A DNA stretch of 64,000 nucleotides from ATM1 sp003577165 (GTDB lineage: Bacteria > Armatimonadota > Fimbriimonadia > Fimbriimonadales > ATM1): NCBI GenBank assembly GCA_030263715.1, contig SZPM01000008.1, forward strand, positions 1 through 64,000, read 5' to 3'. Position numbers and translations under genes: made by a program. The notes under the pieces are model-generated. The model was given only the letters and a program-made list of their open reading frames with translations. It searched no databases and was not told the DNA's origin. Positions 43,844-52,917 of this stretch are shown in pieces. Within the stretch, counting starts at the first letter, position 1; each line of letters opens with the position of its first letter.

Positions 43844-44302
43844 CTAAATCCCGCGCTTTCCGCGAGCACGCGCGCGACCGATGTACTCCCGAGCGAGATA
43901 CTCGGCGTCCACCTCGAGGTCGCCGAAACGCCAGCAGCCCGCGACCGGAAGTGCGACGGCTTCCCTCCCGGACCGAAGCGTTACGAACGTCGAGGACTCC
44001 CTCACCTCGCTGCCGGCGTTGCACTCCAAGACCTTACGAAAGAACGGAGAAGCCGCTTCGACGCGCCCCCCCTCAAACGTGAGCGACGTGAAGCGCGATG
44101 TCTGCTCATACGCGAGCCGAAAGAGCACAGCCTGCGTAGCCAACACGAGCGGCGCGCAAAACCACGCCGCCTTCGGCAAGCCTCCCTTGCACCGCATCCA
44201 GAAAGAGAACGTAAGAACGCCCATGAAGAGGGCGATCAGCGCCGGGACGCAAACGGCCAGCAGGTCCACGATTCCCGCGTCCGCTCTGAAACTGTGCTGC
44301 AC
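43844..44302 (-). CDS. Small membrane protein, function unknown
   Basis: 152 residues with two or three hydrophobic segments in the N-terminal half (about 11-35 and 45-65), then a polar region of about 80 residues (SRFTSLTFEGGRVEAASPFF and on) with beta character that should face the cytoplasm or periplasm. Three to four Cys residues are scattered without a metal-binding pattern. The C-terminal GRARARGKRGI is basic. Its stop lies four bases from the rseP-type gene stop, tail to tail, and its start is 60 bases downstream of the nrfA stop on the same strand. I do not recognise a family. Confidence 0.6.
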   Translation of the reverse strand: MQHSFRADAGIVDLLAVCVPALIALFMGVLTFSFWMRCKGGLPKAAWFCAPLVLATQAVLFRLAYEQTSRFTSLTFEGGRVEAASPFFRKVLECNAGSEVRESSTFVTLRSGREAVALPVAGCWRFGDLEVDAEYLAREYIGRARARGKRGI

Positions 44303-44362
44303 GATGCTCGCCTCTCTCTTTTCGAAGACGCGTCGAGCCTCGCCGCGAATTCGGGCGAGAGT

Positions 44363-45826
44363 CTAACCGCCGGCTTTAGCCTTTTCGGCAGCCCGCTTCT
44401 CGGCCGCCTCCTTGGCGGCCGCGGCCGCCTTCGCCGCGTCAACGAACGGCTTAATATACGCTTGCGCCTTCTCCTTCGAAGCCACATCCGGCACAGTTGC
44501 CGGCTCGAACGCGCCCTTCTTGGCCCGAATCCTGGCAATTTCTACCAGCCCGTCCGAGGCGAAGCCAAGCGCCTTGTCCAACACACGCGCGCACTCCTGA
44601 GGCGCGTGGAAGCCCATGCCGTTGTTCGCCGCCACGTAGTCCCAGTACATCTGCGCTTTAGAAACGAGGGTCCGCACATTGGCGAGTTCATCATCGGAAG
44701 CGCCCAACTTCTTCGCGTCTCCGATCTCGAGGTGCAGAGTCGTGATGGCCTTCTCGGCCCGCTCCAGCATCTCTGCGTGCTTGGCCTGAAGCGAATACAC
44801 GCGATTGCGGATGTCCTCTTCGCTCCACCGATGGCACACCTGACAGGAGTTCGCGATGTTGAGCAGAGGGCTCCGTACTTGATGGTCAGTGAACTTGATT
44901 CCGCCCTCGGACTTGTAGGGCATATGGCAATCAGCGCACGAGACTCCGCGATACGCGTGGATGCCTTGCATGTACACCTCGTAGTCGGGGTGCTGCATTT
45001 TGATCATCTTCGCGCCGCTGATCGCGTGCGTCCAATCCACATGCTCCGTCTTGGCGTAATACTCTTCCATGCCTTCGATGCTCATCCCGTCATCCCACGG
45101 AAACGTGAGGTACTTATCTTCCTTTCCCTTGAAGTAGTACTCGACGTGGCATTGCGCGCACACGAGCGATCTCATCTCTTGGTGCGTGGCTTTCGTGATG
45201 TCCTTGCCCATCCGTGCGAACGCTTCTTTGAGCGCGGGGCGGCTGATCTGTAGCGCCATCGTTTCGTTGTTGTGACAGTCGGCGCACCCGATCGGGTTCT
45301 TCACTTCGTTCATGAAGGCCGCAAAAGGCGTCTTGTAAAAGGTCCCAACGCCCTTCTCCGCCATCAACCGAGGAGCGTCAGGCGACTTGCACGTCCAACA
45401 TGTGCCAGGCGTCTTTTCATCCACGCGCTTCGTCGAAGTCACGTCGTTGACGGCCCAGTAATGGCCGCGTGGGGAATTGTAACTTCTCGCAAATGGGTAT
45501 CCCGCCCACATCACGACCAGGTGAGGCTTTTCGGCCAGGTAATCCACCGTCTTCGAGCCGCCGTACTTCGTCGCCTCTTCGGTCTTCTTCGTCAATTCCC
45601 AAGAGTTGTACTCGCGGGGAAAACTCATTCCCCACTTCGCGTTGTCGGCTTCCCACTCCGCGATCGGCTGAAGGAACTGGAGCCTCGCGACGTGCGACTC
45701 TGCCCTGCGCTCGGTGATCGAACTCGCTAATAGCCCAAGAAGGAACGCGGCGATCGTGCAACCGATAAACACGATCCACCCGATCTTCGCGGACCCTTCC
45801 TCTCTCTTCTGACCTGAACGACTCAT
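44363..45826 (-). CDS. nrfA: Ammonia-forming cytochrome c nitrite reductase NrfA
   Basis: 487 residues from ATG 45826. A single uncleaved-looking N-terminal membrane segment (about 15-36) precedes the periplasmic domain. Five heme sites are visible: CWTCK (143-147), the special lysine-ligated active-site heme of NrfA, then CADCH (181-185), CAQCH (223-227), CADCH (297-301) and CQVCH (328-332). The conserved MVGD-like region AQCHVEYYF after heme 3 supplies active-site Tyr. It reduces nitrite to ammonium with six electrons, drawing them through NrfH. The C-terminus (about 455-487) is a Lys/Ala-rich helix longer than usual. It lies four bases after nrfH and is clearly co-transcribed. Confidence 0.97.
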   Translation of the reverse strand: MSRSGQKREEGSAKIGWIVFIGCTIAAFLLGLLASSITERRAESHVARLQFLQPIAEWEADNAKWGMSFPREYNSWELTKKTEEATKYGGSKTVDYLAEKPHLVVMWAGYPFARSYNSPRGHYWAVNDVTSTKRVDEKTPGTCWTCKSPDAPRLMAEKGVGTFYKTPFAAFMNEVKNPIGCADCHNNETMALQISRPALKEAFARMGKDITKATHQEMRSLVCAQCHVEYYFKGKEDKYLTFPWDDGMSIEGMEEYYAKTEHVDWTHAISGAKMIKMQHPDYEVYMQGIHAYRGVSCADCHMPYKSEGGIKFTDHQVRSPLLNIANSCQVCHRWSEEDIRNRVYSLQAKHAEMLERAEKAITTLHLEIGDAKKLGASDDELANVRTLVSKAQMYWDYVAANNGMGFHAPQECARVLDKALGFASDGLVEIARIRAKKGAFEPATVPDVASKEKAQAYIKPFVDAAKAAAAAKEAAEKRAAEKAKAGG

Positions 45827-45830
45827 TCGA

Positions 45831-46415
45831 TTACTGGCCCTCCTTCTGGCCTTCGCCCGCGAACCATCGGGGAACGACGGGCGTAACTGGGGGAACGGCG
45901 GCATTCGGCGTGCTGCTCAGACTTGACGGCCTGCCGTGCGGAACTTCTCGATGGCAATCCATGCAGGCCCGGTCGAAATCGTGCCCGATCGGAGTGCGGG
46001 CGTTTCCGACGAGGTCTACGTGGCAGCGGATGCAATTCTCCTGAATGACTTCGTGAGACTCGCGCGTTGCCCGAATCACCTGTGGCTCCATCCGGAATGT
46101 GAAGAGGAACGAGTGCCTCGCTCCATCCTTCATTTTGAACCAGTACTTCCGTGCTGCGGAATCGTGCGGGACATGGCAGTCGTTGCACGTCGTCACCCGT
46201 GCGTGGCTCGAGTGCCGCCACGTCGCGTACTGCGGAGTCATGATGTGACAGTTGATGCAGGCGGTGGGATCGTCGCTCAGGTAACTGGCGGCCTCCGACA
46301 GGTGAAAGACGTACCCGCTCAAGCCGACGAACACGCCGGCCGAACAGAACGCCGCAACCCTGAGCCTCGGCGGAACCCCTTGGAGCGTCAGGACCCGAAT
46401 CAGCGCGCCCGCCAT
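45831..46415 (-). CDS. nrfH: Cytochrome c nitrite reductase small subunit NrfH
   Basis: 194 residues. A membrane segment at about 18-36 anchors the protein, and four CxxCH heme sites follow: CINCH (53-57), CNDCH (77-81), CIRCH (128-132) and CMDCH (151-155), the NapC/NirT/NrfH pattern. NrfH takes electrons from menaquinol and passes them to NrfA. The C-terminal 40 residues (Pro/Ser/Val-rich) lack hemes and are longer than typical. The pair nrfH-nrfA stands alone here without assembly genes (NrfEFG or ResBC-like). Together with UbiD in the window it fits a menaquinone-using respiratory chain. Confidence 0.97.
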   Translation of the reverse strand: MAGALIRVLTLQGVPPRLRVAAFCSAGVFVGLSGYVFHLSEAASYLSDDPTACINCHIMTPQYATWRHSSHARVTTCNDCHVPHDSAARKYWFKMKDGARHSFLFTFRMEPQVIRATRESHEVIQENCIRCHVDLVGNARTPIGHDFDRACMDCHREVPHGRPSSLSSTPNAAVPPVTPVVPRWFAGEGQKEGQ

Positions 46416-46521
46416 CCTCCCCTATCCTACTCGCTCCTCCCAGCCAACTCTCTGACCGCCGTCATACCCATTTCGGCCCCGTAGCCCTTCCCGGTTCTCT
46501 TGCGCGACCCTCGGACTGACC

Positions 46522-47595
46522 TTATGGAAGGCCCTTTTCGCCTGGCGCAACCCACCGCTTGGAATCGAGGATACTGAGCAGGCTCACCTCGATTTCAGAC
46601 CAGTGACCGCTAAGGTCGATCGTCCGCGCTTGCAATGGAAAGTCATGCAGCTTCTCATGAACCGACACGACGTCGCCTACGAGCGGATAGAGCAATACCC
46701 CTGACACTCTCTTATCTCCTTGGATCACCATTCTAGCGTTGGCAAGGTAGGCGAACATCTGGTTCACATGGCCTGAATGGAGCTTCAGTCGGCTGCTGTC
46801 CCACCGGTCACGCTCCAGAGCCGTCTTGTAGTACTTCGCGTCAATGACGATGACCTGATCCCTACTCTCCAGCCAAACATCCGTCCGCATCTGTGGAAGC
46901 ATGGATGGCGAAGACACTCGCGAGCCGTGCCAGGACAAGTTCTTCGCCTGAACTCTGAACCCCGCAGCGTGCCTCTTATAAAAGTTGAGCAGGAACTTCT
47001 CCCAGAGCTTCGCCATGGGGCCGTCCTCGCGTAGGAAGTCTCTGAATCGGTGGGTGCCTGTCCTCTCGTCGGGAAGCAGCGACTCATAGACTATGGTGCA
47101 CACGTCCATCAGAAATCGATAAACTCGTGCGTTCGCACCCAACTGGACTCTCCGAAACACCTGTTCGTTGAGTTCCACTCTCCTAATGTCAGGTAACGCG
47201 TTTGCGATGGAGATCAATCGATGACGAAGATCGGGCTCGATATCCTCCACATGAGCCAATGCATGAAGCGTTGATTTGAGTATCTGGTTGTGGAGGACGT
47301 CATGAGTCAGCTCTGCGACGTCGATAGCGAGGACGCGTCGCGGAATCAAGGAACGGCGCACGGACTCGGCAAAGTCGATTCTGCCTCGAACCACCTTGCT
47401 GTCGTAGGTTGACTCGACGTAGCCCTGATCGAGACCCCTGCGAAGCAGAATGCTCGTTTCCTCAATCAGCAGGCGTGCAAAGAGATCTTGAACTTTTGCG
47501 GTCGGCTCTGCACCGACCGATGTGTAGCCGCGCATCGGCAAGACGTCCGACGCGTAGGCCAGAAGATAATAGAGATTAGCGATCGGAATCGACAT
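46522..47595 (-). CDS. McrC-like nuclease subunit of a 5-methylcytosine-specific restriction system
   Basis: 357 residues. The N-terminus (IPIANLYYLLAYASDVL) and the middle IDFAESVRRSLIPRRVL region match McrC. The PD-(D/E)xK nuclease core is visible at RTDVWLESRDQVIVIDAKYY (237-256), with Asp239, Asp252 and Lys254 as likely catalytic residues. McrC docks on the McrB GTPase ring, activates its hydrolysis and cuts DNA between methylated sites. Its start overlaps the end of the mcrB-like gene by 20 bases in another frame, the normal coupled arrangement. By eye the region looks a little less GC-rich than its neighbours, which may signal acquisition. Confidence 0.92.
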   Translation of the reverse strand: MSIPIANLYYLLAYASDVLPMRGYTSVGAEPTAKVQDLFARLLIEETSILLRRGLDQGYVESTYDSKVVRGRIDFAESVRRSLIPRRVLAIDVAELTHDVLHNQILKSTLHALAHVEDIEPDLRHRLISIANALPDIRRVELNEQVFRRVQLGANARVYRFLMDVCTIVYESLLPDERTGTHRFRDFLREDGPMAKLWEKFLLNFYKRHAAGFRVQAKNLSWHGSRVSSPSMLPQMRTDVWLESRDQVIVIDAKYYKTALERDRWDSSRLKLHSGHVNQMFAYLANARMVIQGDKRVSGVLLYPLVGDVVSVHEKLHDFPLQARTIDLSGHWSEIEVSLLSILDSKRWVAPGEKGLP

Positions 47596-50122
47596 ACTTC
47601 AGGGCATCCCGGCATTCAGCGACCTTTTCGTCCGCGTCGATCCAGTACTCGCCTAATAGCGGGAGGATTTCATGCTCAACCACGGCAGCAAACCAGGATG
47701 TAAAGTCACCGGTAACTCCAACCGGCGGGCAAAAGAAGCTGTGTCCGATCTGGAATCCTTCGCCGAGGTGCCGCCGGTCTTCGCAAATGTCCTTGTTGAT
47801 TTCGCTCATTGTCCTGACGATGTGATCGACCAGGCCTCTGGGCACGCCTCTCGATTCAAGGAACACCCGGAAATGCGGCGACTCGAACTGCGGGGCGAGT
47901 GACACGAAGCTGAATCTCCTGCGCAGTGCATAGTCGACCATCGCAAGCGACCTGTCAGCAGTATTCATCATGCCTATCACGAAAAGGTTTTCTGGAACAA
48001 AGAACGGGGTAGTCATGTCCCGCTGCGCGAGTTCGTGGCTCTGATAGGAGAGAGTTACAGCATGTCCTGAGCCGCGCTTGTCGGTTTCGAGGAGCGAAAG
48101 AACCTCTCCGAAGATGCGACTCAGGTTTCCGCGGTTGATTTCGTCGATCACCAAGACAAAGTCTCTTGACGGTGCCGATGCGGCTCGTCGACAGAACTGG
48201 AGGAAGCGACCAGGCTGGAGCTCGAAGCCGGACTTCGAAGGGCGCCAGCCCTGCACGAAGTCCTCATAGCTGTAACTCTGGTGAAACTGCAACCACTCGA
48301 CCTGATCGTCGGCTCTGGTGCCAATCAGGCCGTAGGCCAACCGCCTCGCGATAAGCGTCTTGCCGACGCCCGGCGGACCTTGAAGGATCAAGTTCTGCTT
48401 GGTCTTCAGAAGCTCAAGCCAACTTAACACCAGCTTATGATCGAAGAACAGATCCTGCACAACATCGACGTCCGTGAATGGAACCGAATAGTCCATGTCG
48501 CTGTCCCGTATGAGGGTTGGCGCAACAGGCGACGCGTCTCCGATATGTTGCGCCCATCGCTCCTCCAGCCTCCCCCACGTGTCCGGCGGAAGGCGCACCG
48601 AGGAGGATTGAGGAGTCCACCGGAAGTGTGGATCGATTTCAGACTCAAGGACTTCGATCGGGAGCGGAGGTTGACCAGGCGCGAGCAGGGCGTCCCATTT
48701 CACACGCACATATTGGGCAGACTTTCCAGGCTCCTGGCTCCAGTGAGCCGCAGAGAATACGTCAGATGTCGCGACGCCAGAGCCGACGATCCCCTTAGGG
48801 GCCTTGCCAACGCGAATCAAGAATAGCCGGTCACCTCGGCAAACATCTCTGTTGCGAACGCTCCAGCGATCCTTGCCGGTTCCGGATTCAGTGGGCCGGC
48901 CCGATTGAATCGCACGAGCGTCATCAGCCAAGTCATCCCAAGCCCAGTATGTCGGATTCCAAGACAGGAGGAATGCGTTTCTTGCCGCCGCCCTCCGTTG
49001 CTCGGAGTTCCCGGCACCAGTTTCGGATCTACTGCCTGTGTATTCCCACGAAGTCAACGAAAGCTCGGGAAAGGAGCGGACCGGAAAGTCTTCGTCCATG
49101 AACCGGGTGCGAAGGTCATCCATCAGGCTAAGGTAGTCGCTTGCGCTACAGTATCCCTTTGGGCCAGTGCGGCCAACGCGTACGTTTAGCACGTTCTCAA
49201 GGTACTCGCGAGAATTCCCATCCAGGGTGAGAAAGAACAGCGGGCGTATCCAAAAAAGGCCCATCGTTAGGTTCCATCCCACGCCCTTCACGCTCATGGC
49301 CTCGTCGAAGGCATTTGCGAACTGTTGTCGATCCTGAAAGGAGTCGGAATCGGCGTATCGTAATGCTGATTCGAACAACTCCCAAAGGAGATCGATGTCA
49401 CCAGCCCCACGATGGATCTCCCACCAAAAGAACATGGACTTCTGATTGTTAAGGACTGGTATGCCGTCAAACGTCCTTGGAGCCTCTGCCTCGACACCGA
49501 GCAATCCAGCAAGCTCAGCCGCGAGTTTGATTCGGCTGGCGTGCGTGATCCCTCGGTTGAATACTCCCATGACGGTGAACGGGCAGATGTCCTTCAGTGG
49601 CCCGATGGTCCCATCCTCGTACTGGTCTTTTAAGTAACTCAGCCCTGCAGAACGGCCTGAAAGTTCTTCGATCCCCTTTAGAAGGTCAGCTCTCCGATTT
49701 CGAAAGGCGAGCAGCCCGTTTGCGATCTGTTCGTAAAACGGGACCCAGCCGAACCTGCCGTCACGAGCAGACTGGTCACGGACCTCATGTTCCGCCGATT
49801 GCACGTGTTCGTTTTCCGCGCGCAATTGCTCCAACCTTGGAATGGCGTCTGCTACTGCCATCTGAAGGCGTTCGCGATCATCTGCGAACTTGTCCCAAAC
49901 AGACTGGACGGCCTCTCCTCCGCCGTCAAGACCGCGAAGCTCCGTCGAGGGATCAGAATGACGAAAGTTTGACAGCCGCATGCGCACAGAGTCTTGAGTC
50001 CGACCCGTTAGCCGTGCTAGTTCCACGAGCTCAGCGTCGTCCCTTGGCACTATCCCCCGCCTCAGATACAGGTCCAGAGCAAGCACGTATTCGTCCTCGC
50101 TCCACGTTTCGCGTCCAGGCAT
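47576..50122 (-). CDS. McrB-like GTPase with N-terminal recognition domains including an EVE-like domain
   Basis: 848 residues. The C-terminal AAA+ GTPase has Walker A GPPGVGKT (582-589), Walker B FVLVIDEINRGNLSRI (655-670) and the McrB-specific MNTADRSLAMVDYALRRRF (719-737). Upstream, residues about 1-60 (WSEDEYVLALDLYLRRG, then RTQDSVRMRLSNFR) match a small helical domain common at the N-terminus of HNH and ScoMcrA-type restriction enzymes. Residues about 120-370 contain GLFWIRPLFFLTLDGNSREY, and about 383-525 (AFLLSWNPTYWAWDD to the RWAQHI helix) looks like an EVE/PUA domain, a reader of modified cytosine. GTP-driven translocation feeds DNA to McrC. The N-terminus is unlike the DUF3578 head of E. 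coli McrB. Confidence 0.92.
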   Translation of the reverse strand: MPGRETWSEDEYVLALDLYLRRGIVPRDDAELVELARLTGRTQDSVRMRLSNFRHSDPSTELRGLDGGGEAVQSVWDKFADDRERLQMAVADAIPRLEQLRAENEHVQSAEHEVRDQSARDGRFGWVPFYEQIANGLLAFRNRRADLLKGIEELSGRSAGLSYLKDQYEDGTIGPLKDICPFTVMGVFNRGITHASRIKLAAELAGLLGVEAEAPRTFDGIPVLNNQKSMFFWWEIHRGAGDIDLLWELFESALRYADSDSFQDRQQFANAFDEAMSVKGVGWNLTMGLFWIRPLFFLTLDGNSREYLENVLNVRVGRTGPKGYCSASDYLSLMDDLRTRFMDEDFPVRSFPELSLTSWEYTGSRSETGAGNSEQRRAAARNAFLLSWNPTYWAWDDLADDARAIQSGRPTESGTGKDRWSVRNRDVCRGDRLFLIRVGKAPKGIVGSGVATSDVFSAAHWSQEPGKSAQYVRVKWDALLAPGQPPLPIEVLESEIDPHFRWTPQSSSVRLPPDTWGRLEERWAQHIGDASPVAPTLIRDSDMDYSVPFTDVDVVQDLFFDHKLVLSWLELLKTKQNLILQGPPGVGKTLIARRLAYGLIGTRADDQVEWLQFHQSYSYEDFVQGWRPSKSGFELQPGRFLQFCRRAASAPSRDFVLVIDEINRGNLSRIFGEVLSLLETDKRGSGHAVTLSYQSHELAQRDMTTPFFVPENLFVIGMMNTADRSLAMVDYALRRRFSFVSLAPQFESPHFRVFLESRGVPRGLVDHIVRTMSEINKDICEDRRHLGEGFQIGHSFFCPPVGVTGDFTSWFAAVVEHEILPLLGEYWIDADEKVAECRDALKYVDSDR

Positions 50123-50520
<398 letters not shown>

Positions 50521-50803
50521 GCGGCGGCGGATTGTGGCCCACTTCCCCAACCCGAGTCAAACCAACCGGCCGCATCTCCAACCAACCATGAGGGCGAAGC
50601 CCTCCAAGGGACGGCTCACACGAACAGCCGAGCCGCCCCCGGCCGTATCGACTTCGGCCGCAACAAACGACGCAGAAGGCCCCCCGAGGCAGAACCCGCT
50701 GGGTACCATTTTCGTCCGAAATTCAAACGACGAAGGGGTGCAGAGGCCCGGGCGGGTTTCCGACATCGCGACGCGGGTTTCCAGCCCCCGAGGGAGGAGA
50801 CAA

Positions 50804-51358
50804 GTGTTTCAATGTCCACGTTGCGGCGCAACTCTGCCACCCGCGGCTCTCGTGTGCCAGTTCTGCGGAACCGACGTGTCAAAGGTTCCGCGCAATTCCC
50901 CCTATCCCCGAGCACAAAACTGGCAAGTTCAAATCCCACAGACAGCGACGTGGAAGATCGTCGTCGGCCACATCCTCGCTGGCCTCTGGATTCTCAACGG
51001 CCTCATCGTCGCCGCAGTCGGGGCGTTCGGCTCGCTCCTTGGCTCAGAACTGGCAGCAGGTGGCGGCGTCCAATCGCTGAGCGACCAAGCCGCACAAGGC
51101 ATGGCACTGTCCGGGCTCGGCTTCTGCTTCGGCATCGTCGGCCTCGTGCAGGTGCTCCTCGGTCTCGGAATGATCCTACGGTGGTCGTGGGTCCCGCCCT
51201 GGGTTTACATCCTCTGCGGTTTCACGGCCATCACCGACATCCTGAGTCTGGCGACAGGCCGATATGAGTCCACGCTCCATGCGTCCGAGCAGTTCGTCTC
51301 CCTCGCGCTCAACCTATTCTTGATCTACATCGTGTATCAGACGCGCGACGAATACTGA
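50804..51358 (+). CDS. Zinc-ribbon membrane protein, function unknown
   Basis: 184 residues from GTG 50804, which has GGAGGAGA seven bases upstream; the longer frame from 50444 overlaps the tRNA and is rejected. A zinc ribbon with CPRC (4-7) and CQFC (18-21) opens the protein. After a polar linker come four membrane segments (about 48-76, 95-122, 126-146 and 160-178). Bacterial zinc-ribbon membrane proteins of this plan are common and mostly uncharacterised. The ribbon would lie in the cytoplasm. It is convergent with the DinB-like gene, with an 11-base gap. Confidence 0.75.
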   Translation: MFQCPRCGATLPPAALVCQFCGTDVSKVPRNSPYPRAQNWQVQIPQTATWKIVVGHILAGLWILNGLIVAAVGAFGSLLGSELAAGGGVQSLSDQAAQGMALSGLGFCFGIVGLVQVLLGLGMILRWSWVPPWVYILCGFTAITDILSLATGRYESTLHASEQFVSLALNLFLIYIVYQTRDEY

Positions 51359-51369
51359 CCGCCGGCTGC

Positions 51370-51843
51370 TTACTGCATCGCCGTATCGCCGTACAAGGTC
51401 TGGATGTAGTTGACCTGCCCTGTGTGGTAAGTCGCGTTCCATGCGTGCAAATGCAGGATGTCGATGACCCGCCAATTCGGGTTCTTTCCGAACGGGATCT
51501 CGATGGTCTTCTCGAATTCTGCTTCGTCCAAGCCCTCGATGAACGACACGAGGTCGGCGAGATTCTTCTTGCACACCGCTTCGCACTCGTCGAGGGTCGT
51601 CCACTGCTCGCGCTCGCGCCTCGCTGCCTCGAACATCTCCTGGTTCCACTCGAATCGCCCGGCCTTGACGACCGACGCGCCCCAGGTCGGAGATTGCGCG
51701 CACTCTCTCGCCTGATCGAGCACAGACCGACCGAGGTCGAGCGGCTTCCAGTCCACCTTGTCGGCCGGCACCCTGCGCGCCGCCTCGAAAAACGAGTCCG
51801 TCGCGCGAAGCGTCTCCGAAATGAGGAACTCCTTCGCTTTCAT
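51370..51843 (-). CDS. DinB-like four-helix bundle protein
   Basis: 157 residues, the size of DinB/YfiT proteins. The N-terminus MKAKEFLISETLRATDSFFE and the DKVDWKPLDLGRSVLDQARE turn resemble the family, and the C-terminal LHLHAWNATYHTGQVNYIQT carries two of the three metal-binding histidines, one before the W and one in YHTGQ. The third histidine usually near residue 50 is not visible where expected (ARECAQSPTW has none), so metal binding may be altered. Family members include nickel-binding thiol transferases and damage-inducible proteins. It stands alone, followed by a hairpin region and the Gly-rich protein gene on the same strand. Confidence 0.8.
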   Translation of the reverse strand: MKAKEFLISETLRATDSFFEAARRVPADKVDWKPLDLGRSVLDQARECAQSPTWGASVVKAGRFEWNQEMFEAARREREQWTTLDECEAVCKKNLADLVSFIEGLDEAEFEKTIEIPFGKNPNWRVIDILHLHAWNATYHTGQVNYIQTLYGDTAMQ

Positions 51844-51911
51844 TTTTCGAGACTACCTGTATGCGGTTCGCGCCCTTGTTCAACTGCCGTCCCCACGCGG
51901 CGCGCACATTC

Positions 51912-51948
51912 ACAAAAGGCGAATCCTCAGCCGTTAGGCTGAGGATTC
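51912..51948 (-). terminator. Terminator of the Gly-rich LTxxQ-like gene
   Basis: A perfect 12-bp stem with a 4-base loop (51921-51932 with 51937-51948) lies 26 bases past the stop at 51975. Reading leftward it is followed by GCCTTTTG, a short T run. It separates this gene from the DinB-like gene. Confidence 0.7.
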
Positions 51949-51974
51949 TGTATCGCCTTGCACTGACCGATGCG

Positions 51975-52658
51975 CTACTTCGCTGGCGGCGGCTGTCGCT
52001 GAATCTGGAACGGCTTGCCAAGCATCGCCGTCCACTTGTCGGACTGCTCCTTCGTCAGAACGGCGAGCAGTTTCTTGTTCGTCTCCTCGCGCAGCTTCTG
52101 CATGGCCTCCATCATGGCTTGGCGGTCTCCGCCGCCACCGCCACCCTGGAACATCTCCTGCTGAGCCTGACGCTGAGCGTCGAGGATGGAACGCACTTGG
52201 TTGCGCTGCGCTTCGCTCAGGCCGAGCGCGTCCGCAACTTCCTTTCGCGCGAACGCAGCGGGCCCTTCCTGCTGAAGCGAGATCTGCTGATAGCGTGCGT
52301 ACTGGTTCGCGTCGAGGATCTGCTTGATCTGCTTCTCCTGCTCCGCGCGCATCTTCTCACGCTCTTCCGGGGTCATTCGCTGGCCGCCGCCTCCCGGAGG
52401 TCCTCCGCCCGGGGGCGCGCCGCCCTGCTGGCCGAACAGCGCCTGGATCTTCTGCACCTGCTCGGGCGAGAGTTTCAATTCCTGCTGAACGGAGGGGTTG
52501 AGGAGGAGTCGCGGGCCGCCCATGCCGCCGCGAAATCCACCGCCCTGGCCGCCGCGGAAGCCGCCTCCGCCTCCGCCGCCACCTTGGGCCACTGCGAGAG
52601 GCGCAATCAGGGCCAGTGCGGCCACGACTGCGCCTAAGAACACGGTTCGTCGGATCAT
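51975..52658 (-). CDS. Exported Gly-rich LTxxQ-like (Spy/CpxP-type) protein
   Basis: 227 residues. A signal peptide (MIRRTVFLGAVVAALALIAP with AVAQ cleavage) is followed by a Gly-rich stretch (about 25-50), then helical segments with LTxxQ-like motifs: ELKLSPEQVQKIQALF (about 60-75), MTPEEREKMRAEQEKQIKQI (about 94-113), ALGLSEAQRNQVRSIL (about 144-159) and LTKEQSDKWTAML near the end. A second Gly-rich patch (MFQGGGGGGD) lies at about 170. The layout resembles periplasmic Spy/CpxP chaperones but is longer and lacks a clear cradle. It could act as a chaperone, metal sensor or be of unknown role. It is likely transcribed alone. Confidence 0.7.
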   Translation of the reverse strand: MIRRTVFLGAVVAALALIAPLAVAQGGGGGGGGFRGGQGGGFRGGMGGPRLLLNPSVQQELKLSPEQVQKIQALFGQQGGAPPGGGPPGGGGQRMTPEEREKMRAEQEKQIKQILDANQYARYQQISLQQEGPAAFARKEVADALGLSEAQRNQVRSILDAQRQAQQEMFQGGGGGGDRQAMMEAMQKLREETNKKLLAVLTKEQSDKWTAMLGKPFQIQRQPPPAK

Positions 52659-52786
52659 CTTTGAGTTCGCCTCCTAATCGGATCAGGTTCCTCTCGGCGC
52701 CTGCCTACACGTGATACGGCAGATTGGACGCGCAACATTCCCAGGGGTTCACCGCGGCTGAGCGGAAGCACTTGCTGCGGGACCCA

Positions 52787-52803
52787 CCAAAACCCAGCAA
52801 TTT
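52787..52803 (+). promoter_or_regulatory. Motif shared upstream of both flagellin genes (copy 2)
   Basis: CCAAAACCCAGCAATTT lies 114 bases before the flagellin 2 start and closely matches the copy ahead of flagellin 1. Downstream of it, at about 52873-52893, CGGAGCGA and TCGCTCCG form an 8-bp hairpin in the leader. Its role is unknown; it may mark a promoter or leader element common to the two genes. Confidence 0.4.
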
Positions 52804-52917
52804 CCCGGAACGGCCGCAAACGGCCGAATGGAAGGTACCCACGGGGTCGAGGGTCTTTGCTGGCCCCATTCGCGGAGCGACGGATCGCTCCGGGATTCGA
52901 ATCACGGAGGAAAACGA

